A model generated the notes under the pieces. The model was not told where the DNA came from, did no database searches, and saw only the letters and a list, made by a program, of their open reading frames with translations. A stretch of DNA of 64,000 bases from Monocercomonoides exilis. Taxonomy: Eukaryota > Preaxostyla > Oxymonadida > Polymastigidae. The translations under genes and the position numbers were made by a program. The stretch is taken from assembly GCA_001643675.2 (NCBI GenBank), contig LSRY02000035.1, positions 682,001 to 746,000 on the forward strand, written 5' to 3'. The first letter of the stretch is position 1, and each line of letters opens with the position of its first letter. Below are positions 21,750-34,800 of the stretch, piece by piece.

Positions 21750-22759
21750 GGGCTATAATTTTATCTTGACCTTTTTTCTTTATCTAGACCTTTTTCTTTT
21801 TTGCAATGCTTTTAGCTTTACACAAGCCTGCGATAAATAAAAAATAACCAGAAATGTTTGAAATGATTTAATTTCCTTATTCTATATTTTTTTTTCAATA
21901 TTTCTTGTTTCACAAAAAGATCGAGGATAATGAAATTTTTCTGTTTTGATCATTGACTTGCTGCTTTTTCAGCGAATATTTTTTATCGGAAGTTTTAAGC
22001 TTTCATATCATAATACATCGTTTATTTTTTATATGATTTAGTTGTTTTTAACTTTCTCAACTTGTTTTTTTTACACTTTTTCTCATTTCACACATATTTT
22101 TAAAAAACACGATTTTAAGGACACATATGAATTTGTTTTGAAATTTATTGAAATGATAAATAAACATTATTAAAATAAAACGATTCTTGCATGTCAAAAC
22201 GATAATTTGTTTGTGAGTGTTTGGTAATTTGAAACATAAAAAAATCATATATACTTGCTTTTCAGTTAAAATTCTTGTTCAATTCTTTTTCTTTTCAGAA
22301 TTAAATTAAAATATACAATAAATAACACCTTGTTTTTATTTTTTATGTGCTTAAAAATTTACACAAATTCATATTTGTTCCAAAAATCGTGTTTTAAGCA
22401 AAAACAGTGAAATGAGAAAAAAAGGTTAAAAATTTTATTGAAAAATTCAAAAACAAGTTAAAATGATAATATAGGAATGTGGAATGCTGATGTTGTGGCT
22501 TTAAACGTTCGGTTTGAAATAAACGCTTCACGGCCAGCATGTCTTTGATCTGGGTCCTAAAATAATAATAATTTTTAATATTTTTTTGAACATTAAAATT
22601 TCAAAAATTTTTTCAACAGAATTCTGAAAAACAAAAATATCAAGAAGTCTATTTATTTTGTTTTTGTTTTAAGCCTTTTAACAAATCAAAAAAGCAAAAA
22701 TAAGTTTCAAAAAAACAGGGTTGAGATAAAATTTTGAGGTCAAGATAAAATATGCACCC
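21750..22759. mobile_element. 1010-base TA-flanked element, copy 2
   Basis: Same length and orientation as the copy at 5146-6155, with the same ends (GGGCTATAA...GCACCC) and TA on both sides (21748-21749 and 22760-22761). The outer flanks differ (TTCAAACA on the left, TATGCATA on the right), so this is transposition and not a segmental duplication. It sits only about 80 bases beyond the stop codon of the giant serine-rich gene, and the exon-like segment (22458-22556) is present here too. Confidence 0.88.
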
Positions 22760-22839
22760 TATATGCATATTTTTTGATTTATTTTATAAAAAACGATGAA
22801 AAATAAATGCTCATAAAAATGCCAATCTTATTCATTCAT

Positions 22840-25800
22840 TCATTTATTTTTTCTTTGTAATGCTTTTCTTCCCTTTTTCTTAGCTGTCGTGTTTCTTCCA
22901 TGCAGAGCAGAACCGCTTGCAGGAGAAAGCTTGGGAGAACTTGAAGGAGAAGAAAAGCTAGACGATGAAAGTGAGGAAGGAGAAGAAGGCGAAGAAGGCA
23001 CTTGCTCCGAATTCAATGCTGGCGAAGACGAAGGAGAAGGCGCAGAAGCTGAGCTTGACGATGCAGGGGCAGACGTATCAATGCTTGAAGAAGCAGAGTT
23101 AGCAACAGAGCTTTCTTGGCTGGATGCATTAGATAAAGCAGATGATGGCTGATTAAGAGAAGCAGGAGGAAGAGACGAGGAAGGCGTCAACGACAAAGGA
23201 AGCAGAACATTGCTTTGCAACGGAGAAGGAAAAGTGATTGGATTTGAAGTATTGCTCGCAGAAGAGGCAGAAGATGGCGCAACACCCAACGGCTGCACAG
23301 CCTGAAATGCTGCTGGAGAAGAGTTAAACGTCTGAGAAGCAGAATTATAAGCTGATTGATTGAGGCTCTGGCTCATGTGCATCTGAGACAGATCCTGTGG
23401 AGAAGGCGGAATCTGCAAGGGCTGGCTTGACAGAGGAAGAGACTGATAAGGTGACGGAGGGAGAGAAGGCAAGAGAGAAGGCTGAGAAGAAAGAGAAGGG
23501 AGCCATGGCTGAGGAGAGTAAGAAAAAGCAGAGTTTGGCAGGAAGATGGGATTGAGACCAACTGGATGGACAGGATACAAAGGAAGAGAGGAAGATGGGG
23601 CTGATGTTGAAGATGATGATGCACTCGAAGTGGATGAAGAAGATGATGAAAATGGAGCGTTTGTTGTTGTCTTTCGAGAATTGTCAGATTTTGCTGATAA
23701 ATCAGATAACTTTGTGTTGGATGCTTGTTGTGTTGCAGTCATATTTGATGGATCTCCAAAAAAGGGAGGAAGTGAACTTCCAGAAAAGTTTGGCAGACTC
23801 ACAGGCGAAGACAGAAAAGTCGGCGTAACATCTGATGATGCAGAGGAATTCGTTGCATTTGAAGCCGTTGATGTTGATGGTGATGTAGAAGAAGAGGAAG
23901 AAGAAGAAGAAGAGGAGGAGGAGGAGGTAGAGGAAGAGGAAGAAGAAGTCAATGTTGGAATAGGAGCAGCAGAGAAGCGAGGTTGTTGTTGCTGCTGCTG
24001 TTGAGGTTGTGGCTGTTGAGGCTGCTGTGCAGGCTGTTGTGTCTGACTCTGAATGGAAAGCTGGCTGAGACGAGACAAAGGCTGTCTGAAGGGAGTAAAA
24101 TGAGGGACCATCCCTGCGTGTGCTGGTGGCAGTGAGGGAGGAACAGAAGAAGCATTGGAAGAAGGAGAAGCAGCACCAAAGGTGTAGATGGAAGAGGCAA
24201 CGAATGGATTGGCTGGGAAGAACGTTTGGGGAAGTTGAAGAGAAGGCTGAGGCGGGAGAGAATAAATGCTGGATGAGGGAGCAGATGAAAGAGGCTTTTG
24301 AGACAAAGAGCTGCCCATTGGTTGCACATTTGGTTGCAAAGGAGACGGTGTCTGGTGCAGCTGATAAGGCTGAGGAGGAAATCGAGTGTCAGTTCGCATC
24401 GAAGAAGTAGTTTTAGAGGTTGTAGAGGAAGAAGGAGCAGAAGGAGCAGAAGCAGGATTGGCAGATGATGAGGGAGAGGGGGAGAAGTTAGGAGATGCTC
24501 TCGAAGTACCCAAAGACGAGGAAGAAGATGGAATTGAGGCAAATTGAGTCGGAAACGATGGAATTGAGCCAGATGCAGCTGAAGATGTTCCAGATGTATT
24601 TGGAGACGACAATGAAGAAGAAGCAGAAGAGGAAGAAGGCTGAGGAAAAGCAGAAGTGGCAGCAGAAGAGTTTGCAGCATCGTAATTGTACATTCTCGAA
24701 TCTCGAATGGGAAATGGCGAATGAGGAGCAAATGTTGCAGTGTGATAAGGAAGAACATGCGATTGATAGGGCTGCCGTGCTGTTTGGATCTTCTTCGCCA
24801 TTCGCTTGTCAGATGACATCATTACACGATGCTGATTGTTCTGTGAAGAAGAAGAAGATGACGACGATGAGGAAGAAGAGGAGGAAGCCATTGAATAAGA
24901 AGGTAAGAATAATGACCCATTCTTGTAGTGCCCAGCGTTCTTCTTCATTCTCATGGTTGATGAGCCAGCAACAGAAGCACCTGAAGCACTGCCATCAGCC
25001 AATGAGGAGTATGCTGCCCCTGCTGCTTGGCTGTCTGATGGAAGGATGAACGAGAGATTGCTCAGAAGTCTGTCCTTTTCAAAGCCATTGCTTTTGCCTC
25101 GCTTTGAAATCGCAATGAATGTGGTGGCGAGTGAGGAGAGAGGAAGCTGGCAGGGGATTGTCTGAGTGTTAATCACAGTAGCAGCAGTAGTAGAAGAAGA
25201 AGATGTTGATGAAGCAGAAGAAGAAACAGAAGAAGGTGTTTTATTTCCCTGTTGAGTTGCTGATGCAACAGCTATTACCGCTTCATTGTGAGTGTCGCTT
25301 CCATTTTGAGCTGATAAATTGGTTGGCGCTTCCATTTTGTCTTTTGTTCTGTCTTTGATGCCTCTTTTGTGGTCATACGATGGAACATGCTTCAGCATCC
25401 TCACACAATTGCGCATGTAAATAAACGCTCTCAGAATGTTGTATGAAATCAGCGGTGGATTAACCAGCTCTTCTTCTTCTTCTTCTTCTTCTTCTTCTTC
25501 TTCTTCTTTGTCTTCTTCATTTTCTCCTTTATCATTATCATTTTCTTTCTCTTTCTCTTTCTCTTTCTCTTCTTGCATTTTTCCCTCATTTTTATCTTTC
25601 TCCTTCTCCTTTCCTTTCTCTTCCCCATTTCGTTCGTCTTTCTCAACATCCATCTTAATATCACCAACACCCTTCTCTTCAATCTCATTTTCTTCTTTTT
25701 TCTCTTCCAATTCTGTGTTTTTATTGCCTTTTTGTTCTTTTGTGCTCTCTTTTCCTTCTTCTCTGCTTGTAATTGCATTTCCATTTTGCGTCTCACTCTC

Positions 25801-28800
25801 CATTTTTGAAGAAGAAGAAGAAGAAGATGTTTGAACTTCTTTCTTTTCTTCCTTCAAAGCATCATCTTTCGCATCTGACTCATTCAGCCAGTCAAGCGAT
25901 GCGGCTGTCGATGCAGATTCCAAAATGGTGCTGTTTGCAGAATAAGCAGAGGCAAGTGACGAGAATGGATGAACTGGCTTAAACAGACACTCCAGCCACT
26001 TGCCCCAGAAACACGTGTTCTGCTGCACCATCAGCTGGGTGAAGCTGAAGGGAGTCTTCTTGCGACGCACTTTGCTTGAAGGAAGTGCTAATGCTTCAGC
26101 AGAAAGAGAAGAGGAAGAGGAAGAGGAAGAAGGGGAGGAATTAGAAGAAGATGTTGATGAGTCAGTTGATTGCTGTGTTGTTGAAGCAACATTGGTGTTA
26201 GTAGAAGAAGGCAGAGATGCAGATGAAGCTGTGGATGACGCAGTTTGAGAAGATTTGAGAGAAAACAATGATTGCTGTTCTGAAGACGAAGAGGATAAAG
26301 AAGATGGAGCAATAGAAGAAGAGGAAGAAGAAGCAGAAGAAGAGGTAGTAGAGGATGATGATGAAGGAGAAGAAGAAGAGGAAACAGAAGAAAAAACAGT
26401 TGGCTGAGGAACAGCCACAGTTGAAGTTGAATTTTTTGCAGTAACATTTGGCGACTTCAAAGCAGACAGAACGGAAGACGCAGAAGAAATTTGAGGAGCA
26501 GAAGAGGAAGCATTCTGTTGGTTGGATGCCTGCCAGTTTGTGGAGAAAGGAGAAGGAGAAAAGAAGGATAGGATTGCAGGGGAGATTGTTGAAGAAGAAG
26601 AAGAAGAAGAGGAGGAGGAGGAGGAGGAGGAGGAGGAAGAGGAAGGAGAAGATGTCGATGACGCTGAAGAGGAAGGATTAGAAGATGCAACAGCTGAAGA
26701 AGGAGATGTTGCTGAAGTATTCACAAAAGAAGAAGAAGATGATGATGAAGAAGTTGTGTTTGAAGAATTGCTATTTGATGCAGCAGGGAGACACTTTGAA
26801 TTATCAGTTGAAGCAGCATTTGATGTTGTGAAGTAATAAGTCATCGGGAGAGACAAAGAAGAAGGTGCTGTTTTCAAAATTCCTTTTGCCTTGTTTGCTT
26901 TCAGGTTGTCCATATATACCTTCACTTTCATCGTGCAGAATGGACATGTTTTGTTGAGTGAAAGCGCCATTTCTGAAAGAGGGCTGTAGAAATACTCTTC
27001 AATGAAGCTCTTTTTGTCATTGGCGAGTTTTTCAATGGAGGTTGATTGAATATCCTTTGATGTTGCTTGTGATGGTATCTCAGTTGATAGCTGTGGTGAT
27101 GAAGATTCAAGTTTGATCTCATTTATCTCTGACTTAACATCCACTTCCATGTGAATATCTTCTTTCATCTCATTTTTCAGTTCTTTTTCTGCTTTATCTG
27201 CATTTCCTTGTTGTTTAAACTTCTCAATTTCCTTTTCTTCTTCTTTCTTCAAGCTAGTATCTTTCAAAGATGGAGGCAATTCTTTGATTTCAATCACATC
27301 CAACGAGTCTTCTTCCATCTTTTGTGTTTCATCGTTTGCTTCACTTTTTTGAGTCGGTGATGAAGTTGAACTTTTCACTGCATCTTCTTTCTCTTCTTTC
27401 ACAGAAACATCATTTTCTTCTTTCAGTTCAACCACATCTGCACTCTTAATCATTGGCGCTGGCTGAGTCATCGTCTGTATCACAGCCACGTTTGCAGCTG
27501 ATGCAACAGCCACAATCGTGTTCGTTGGCGTCATCTGTGCTGCCACCACAGCCACATTCGCATTCTTCCCTTTGTTTCTGATTCCACTCACTTCATTCAG
27601 AAACACCATCATCTCCAACAACAAGGGCAGACTCCTGATTTCCCTCAGAAGCGATGCCATCCGCCTCGACAGATGGTTCATTGCACCAAACGGTCTCAGC
27701 CTCTGTCTTTCTGCTTTGTAGTCACTCTGCTCTGTCTCTGTGCTGTCTGATTCTCCACTACCGCTCCTGTTCACTCTGCCTGCTCCTCTCCCGCCTCTCC
27801 CTTCTCTCCCGTCTCTCCTCCGCTTCCTCCGCCCTATCTCCTCCAGAAGCGCTGCCATCGAGTCGCTCTCGCTCAGAATGTCATCGTCACTGCCCAGCTC
27901 GTCAAACAATCTCCACTTGTCTACCTTCCTCTTCCTCAGACTCACCGATGACAGAAGCATTGAGGAAGAAGCTGATCCAAATGTGTTCCTGTTCCTCCTC
28001 CGCCTTCTTGTGGGTGAAGTTCCACCTGTTTTGCGTTTGGATGAGTTGAGTGAGGACTTCGTGCGTGTCTGTCTGCGTTCTTGTCCTCCAAATTCTGATG
28101 AATAGTTTTGTTGAACTGAATCAGAAGAAGAGGAAGAAGAAGAAGAGCCACCCTGTGAGAGAGAAGGCAGATGCGCATTTGACCCAAACACAACCTGCTG
28201 GTCATTCTCAGCCACAATAATCGGCTCCTCTTTCGTTCCCTGGTCAGCCAATGATTTCCCTCCAGTGACATTCGATTGAGATGCATTTCTGTCTGCAGAC
28301 TGCCTTCTGAGCCTTCTCATTCGCGAAGAAGAAGACTTTGAGCCATTCTGAGCAATAGGATTGTCATAAATGAATGGATCGTTGTCAACCAAAGACGATG
28401 ACGAGGAAGAAGAGGAAGAAGAAGAGCCATTTTGTCCCCCATTTCGTGAGTGGTCGAGTCCTCCTCCTCTTGGCCTGTCAATCTCCATCTCTGCTATTCT
28501 GTATCTTGTGTGCCTTTCGATGTATACCGCATCATCAGTGTCTTCTTCAGAAGAGGCAGCAGACGAGGAAGGAGAAGGAGAAGGTGAGGGAGATTGAGAA
28601 ACAGAAGGGGAGATGGAAGGAGATACTGATGGGGAGACAGAGAAGGAAGGAGAAGGAGAAGGAGATGGTGTGGCAGAGGCAGAAGACAAAGAAGGAGAAG
28701 GTGTGAGAGGGAATAAAGGAGAGGTTGAGCGAGGAAGAGGAGGGGAATGAGAAGAGCTCAAGAATGAAGAAGGAGAGGAAGAAGAGGAGGAAACAGAAGA

Positions 28801-31800
28801 AGAAGCAGAAGATGTGGAAGAAGATGAATGAGATCTGCCGTGGTATGGTGCAACATGGCGATGAAACAACGAGGAATCAGAAGAAGTTGGAGAAGAGGAA
28901 GAAGAAGAAGAAGAAAGGGAAGAAGAAATATTCGAATTCTCCATCTGAGCTGATTTTCGTGCAGCATCAAGCAAAGAAAAGGGTTCTGAATGAATCGGAG
29001 TTTTGTTGGTTGGTGCGACGAAAGGAGAAGATGAATGGATAGCCTCAGAAATGATGTTGATGTCTTGCAGCTGGAGAAGCCTTTGCTCTTTGTCTTCTTT
29101 TGATTTCTGTTGCTCTTCTGATGGATAACTCGAAAGAGATGCAGTATTAGAATCATTTGAAGACAATGAAGAAGAAGATGATGATGAAGATGACGATGAA
29201 TGAATGCTGAAAGAGGAAGAAATGTCAAATGGAAGAGTTGCAATTGGATGATGCAGCGGAGGCGATGGAGAAGGTGTGTATTGAGACGGAAGAGCAGATG
29301 AAAGAGGAGAAGTTGGCTTTGCGGTGATTTCAGTTGGTTTGAGTATTTCTGGTAATTCTGCAGGTTCTGTTGATTTCATTGATTTCATTGATTCTGATGT
29401 ATTTGTTGGCTCAGAGGAAGAAGAAAGAGGAAGAGGAAGAGGAAGAGGAAATGAGGGAGAGGGAGAAGAAGATGAATCAGGAGAGGGAGAAAGAAAAGAC
29501 GAAGGCGAGGAAGAGAGAGAAGAAGACGGAGATGGAAAAGAAGCTGAAGAAGAAGAAGAGGCAGAAGTGGAAGAAGATAAAGAAATAGTAGAATTTTGAG
29601 TGTTTGTTTGATTTGTATCTGAAATAACTTCTGCTTTTGAAGAAGAAATGTTTGTTGTCGGCAATTCTGTTGGTGTTTGGCAAAGTTGAGGTGTCGAATG
29701 AGAAGGCAAACTTTGCTTTTCTTTTTCGTCTTCGTCTTCTTTTTCTTTTGCAATTTGGTGCAATTCATCCATCTTGTTCTGAACTTCTTTCTCAACTGTG
29801 TCATTGGCAGATGGAGAAGAAGCTTCAACTGAAGAAGAAAGAGGAGAAGATGTTGATTGTTCATGAAGAGATGAAGCCTGCGGTTGCATTGCATCTCTAT
29901 TTGTTTCATTCCCATCCTTCACAAAAGAAGCATCATTCTCTTCAACCGCTTTCTCTTTTCCTTCCTCCAAGCTCTTCGTTCCCTCTTCATTCGAGCCATT
30001 CACCGGCATAACCGCCACCAGCGGAGGCAGATCCAAACCAGATGTGTTTCTCTTTCTCCTCGTTCTTCTGCTGCCTTCAGACACAATCTGCATCTGCGCT
30101 GGCGAAGGAGAAGAGGAGTTTGGATCGATCTCCTTCTGATGGCGTGTGCGGATGACAAACACATCGCTGATGGGAGAAGAGAAGCCTTGTGGAGACTGTT
30201 TGGTGGAGGAATTGGGAGAAGAGGAAGGAGAAGAAGAGGAAGAAGAAGAAGAAGCAGATGATGAAGCAGATGATGAAGACTTGTTTGAATGCTGAGAGTA
30301 ATGTTCCATGAGAGACCGAAGAGAAGCCAAAGGTGTCTTTGGTGAGGTGATTGGAAGAGGAGTGGTGGATGTGATGACACTATCAAATGAATGAGAGCGG
30401 CGGAAGGAGAATGAGCCATTCAAAGAAGAAGAAGAAGAAGAAGAGGTTAATGAAGAGCTAAGTGTCACAGATGGAGTAGATGGGGTCGATGGGGCAGTGG
30501 CAGAAGTGACTGAAGGTGAAGAAGCTGCAGAAGAAGAAGAGGAAGAAGATGATGAAGGACAAAAAGGTTTGCCAGTCAACGCTTTCAAAATGATTTTTCT
30601 CCCGCTTCTTGTTGTGAGAGGAGTGTCTTTGCCAGATTCAGATGATGTTGGCTGAGATGAAGAATTAGACGAGGAAGAGGAGGAAGAGGAGGAAGATGAA
30701 GAAGGTTGAAGAGTTGATTGCAAAGAAGCTAAAGAAGACAATGAAGATAAAGAAGAAATAGAAGAAAGAGAAGGAATTGTCACCATGGAGCTTAATGAAG
30801 GATATAAAACTGAAGAAGAAGAAGAAGAATAAGATGATGATGATGATGATGATGATGAAGTTCTTTTTGTTGATTGATCTTCATCTGATTTTATGTTTGT
30901 GTTGATCTTTTTGCTTTCTGTTTGAGGAGTGGAATGTGATCGAGTAATAACAGGTGAATAATTCGAGGCATCGTTCTTTTCTTTCTCTTTTTCTTTTTCT
31001 TCTCTTTTTGTTTGATTCTCGCTGTTTCTGGACTTTCTTCTATTTCTTGTTGGAGCTATGTTTGAAGCAGCTGTTTCGTTAGAAGCTCCATTGTTCTGCT
31101 CTTGTTTTGCTGATCTCCTTCTGTTTGATTGCCTTGAAGAAGAGGACGTTGTTTCATTGTTTTTAGACTTTGTGTTATGTTTCTTGTTTGGATTGAATGT
31201 TAATGCAATTGCTTTGTATTTTGATGGCAAAGACGATGATCTTGCATTTGTCTGCTCCTTCTGCTTCTGTTTGGATGCATTTGAAGAAGAGGAAGATGTT
31301 GCTGATGATACTAAATTTAATCTTTCTTGCTCAGACACCTTCCACAGCTCCCTCTCCACATCAGATATGATCGATGCATAGGAAATTGTATCGTCTTCTT
31401 CCACTTGTGAAACAACTGAATCTCTTCTTTGCTCAGCTTCAGCCACTTCTTCATTCTTATTTGTGTTTGCAGCTGCATTTGATTTCTTGCTTTTTCTCTT
31501 TGTTTTATTCTCTTTTTCTCCCTCGTTCTTCTTTTCTATCTCTTTTCTCTCTTTCTCTTTCTCTTTCTCTTCAGTCAATTTATCAGATTCGTTTTCTGAT
31601 ATAACAATAATAGCTGCATTTTCATTGTCTTCTTCTTCCTTCATCTTCTTCTCCTCTTCTTTTCTTTCTTCTTCATTCTCTTCTGTCATCTTTCCATTTG
31701 TTTGCTTAGCTCCCCTTTTTAATGTTAGCTTGTTTGCTTGAGAACTTTCTTGTGCCTTTTCATTCAACGATGGCAGAATATTCTCAGACTGCAGAAGAGG

Positions 31801-34800
31801 TGTAGGTATCTTCCTTGGCCTTCCTCTCCGCTTCTTCACACTTGCACTTGGCAGTGGAACAAGAATGGTTATCTTCCCGTTTTCTTCCATGATATTCATT
31901 GAAAAAGCAGATGAAGAAGAGGAGGATGAGGAGGATGAAGAAGCATTTGTTGATTTTCTTGCATTGTTCTTGTTAGCATTTGTGTTCATATCATTTTTAT
32001 TCCCATTGAATTCCTTTCCTTCTTCTTTTCCTTTCCCTTCTGCCAGTTTAGCAGCCAGCGCCTTCGCCTCTTCTCTCCTCTTCCTTCTCTGCATGTTCCT
32101 CTTTGCTCGTTGCATCATCAGCTTTGCCTCTGCATCTGTCTCTGTCTCCAACGAGTCCATGAATGGATCCTCCAAATTGCTCGTGTTGTCATCTGTGTCA
32201 TCATGCTGCACCACAATCTCATCTGTCGTTCCTCTTCTTCTCCTTCTCCTTCTTCTCTTCTTCTGATTCTCCATATTCTTTGTCTTTCTCTTCTTCGCTT
32301 CATTTGTGCTCCGCTTCCATCTTCCGTTTTTGTTTCGGCTTCTTTCACGTGTTCGCCCTCTTCCTTCATATTCTCCATCTTCTCCTTCTTCTTCCTCCTG
32401 CTCCTCCTCTTCTTCATCATCCTCTTCGTCTTCGTCTGACTCATTCTTGTTTTCCTCTTCATCTTCTTCAGCTCCATCATCCGAAATCACTTTCTTTCTT
32501 CTACGGCGTTTTCCTGTCATGTTATTCTTCTTCATTCTTCTTCCCTTCTTCTTTCTTCTTTCTCCTTCATTTTCATCTTCGTTATCTTCTTCCTCGTCAT
32601 TAAACATTGATGACTCCACATCATCTGCTCTTCCTTGGTTCATTCTAGCTTGTGCCAAAGACTTTGATCCAGCCAGTGAACGAGGAGATGGTGAGGGGGA
32701 AGAGGAAGGGGAGGCAGAAGGAGAACGAGAGGGAGAAGGAGAAGGCGAAGGTGAAGGCGTGGGAGAAGGAGAAGGAGAAGCATTTGGATGATTAGTCTTT
32801 CTGCTGCTTCTTCTGAGTCTGTTTCTTGAGGAGCTGAGACGAGAGAGAGAGAGGCGGGACGAAGAACGAGAGGGCATTTCACTCAACATTTGGAGCTGCT
32901 CTCTAACCACAGCTGATGGACGGCGGGTGCGGTTGAGTGAATAAGGAGACACGAATGAAGGAGATGAGGAGGAGGAGCGCTGAGGATGGGATTTTGATGA
33001 GGAAGAAGAGGAAGAGGAAGAAGAGGAGGAAGAAGAGGAGGAAAAGGAAGATGAAGGAGGGGGATATAAATAAGGAGAAGAGGAGGATGCAGCAGAAGCA
33101 AATGCGACATTCACGTTGAAAGGAGAAGAAGAATAGCCAACAATTGGCGAGGCATCTGGCGATGGCATATGAGAAGTGCTTCTTCTTCTGCTTCTGCGCT
33201 CGCCAAAGTAAATCTTCTTTCTTCTGGAACGAGTGGGAGAAGGAGAAGGAAGAGGAGAAGCCAAAGGAGAAGACAGAAAAGAAGGAGAGGACGAAAGAAG
33301 AGCTGGATTAACAGCAGACGCATCAGATGATTGCAATAACTGAGCAATTTTTGTGATTTTGGATTTCTTTGAAGAAGAAGAAGAAGAGGCAGAAGAGGCA
33401 GTTAAAGCAGCACGGCGACGGATAAGAGGGCGACGAGGTGCCATTGGGGAAGAGAGAGGAGTGAAGATTGGGGTGGATGCATAGAGAGAAACATTTTGTG
33501 AAGAAGAAGAAGAAGAGAAAGAAGCAGAAGGCGATGAAGATGGAATAAGGGAAGAAGGAGAAGAAGATGCGTTGGGTGTTCCAAAGGAGAGAGAAAACAG
33601 AGAAGGAGAAGAAGAATCAGAAGAAGAGGAAGAGGATGAGGAAGAAGAAGATGATGATGAGATAGCCAAAGAAGAAGGAGAATCCATCTGAAATGAAGAG
33701 GAGTGAATTGGTTTAGCTGTCAGGAAAGGGTTTTTCCATGAGCGTTCTTTCAGAAATGAGCGGAGGGAGGTGCGATGAGGTGTGTGATGTGAGAGAGACA
33801 CAGAAGAAGAAGAGGAGGAGGAAGAGGAAGAGGAGGAGGATGAAGAATGAGAAGAAGGAGAGGAAGAAGAAAGAGAATTCCATGTCAAGTTGTCCATTTC
33901 CAATGGTTTGGGAACAGAATCATTGGCATTCACGAAGGAAGTGGGAGAAGAAGAAGGAGAAGAGAAAGAAGAATAAGAATAAGAATAAGATGATGATGAT
34001 GAATGAGAAGGAGATTGTTGTGTGTTTTTGAAAGGGGCGATGAGAGAGGAGCAGCGGTTGAACTTGTTTATGCGGTGGAGGATGGGATAGAGAGTGAACT
34101 GAGAGGAAATTTGGTGTTTGCGCTTTTTGAGGGTGTTTGCGGATGAAATGGAAGATTTGACAAGGGCAGTGGAAGAAGAAGAGGAGGAAGAAGATGGAGG
34201 AGGAAAAGAAGGAGAAGGAGAAGGAGAAGATGAAGAAGATGAAATGGAAGGTGTTTGAAGTTGTTGCTGCAGTTGCTGTTGAGAAGATGATTGTGATGTG
34301 GAGAGAATAGAATGTTCTTGTTTGATGGATGAAGTGTCTGTCTCTGAAGAAGAAGAAGAAGAGGAGGAAGAAGAAGAAGGAACAGAAACAAGTGAATACA
34401 GTTCCACTGATGTTTGTGAGGAAGAGGAAGGATAATGAGACATTTGTGGATGTGATGAAGAAGAAGAAGAAGATGATGATGATGATGCGGATGATTCAAT
34501 GACATCCATTGATTGGTCTTGTTTAATTTCAGTCATGTTAGTATTTGTGCTAAAACCTGTTGCTTCTTCTTTCTTTTCCCTTCCTTCGTTCTGAGTGGCT
34601 GTTGTGTCTATCTTCTTCTCCTCTTCCTTGAACAGATCCATCTGCGAATCCTGAAATTCTCCTAGTTTCTGGTTACTTGTGGTCTGTTTCATTTGATTCT
34701 CGTTTTGTTTATTAGGATCATTTGGTTGACTGTCACTGAAATGGGAGAAATGGCTGTGATGATGCTGATGATGATGCTGATGATGTGAGTGTGAGTGTGT

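Noticed and set aside
29385-29915. Leu/His-rich ORFs in other frames of the giant gene (many similar ones from 23373 to 38105)
   Set aside because: They are frame shadows of Ser-encoding CTT/TCT repeats; Leu, Phe and Ser runs swap with frame.
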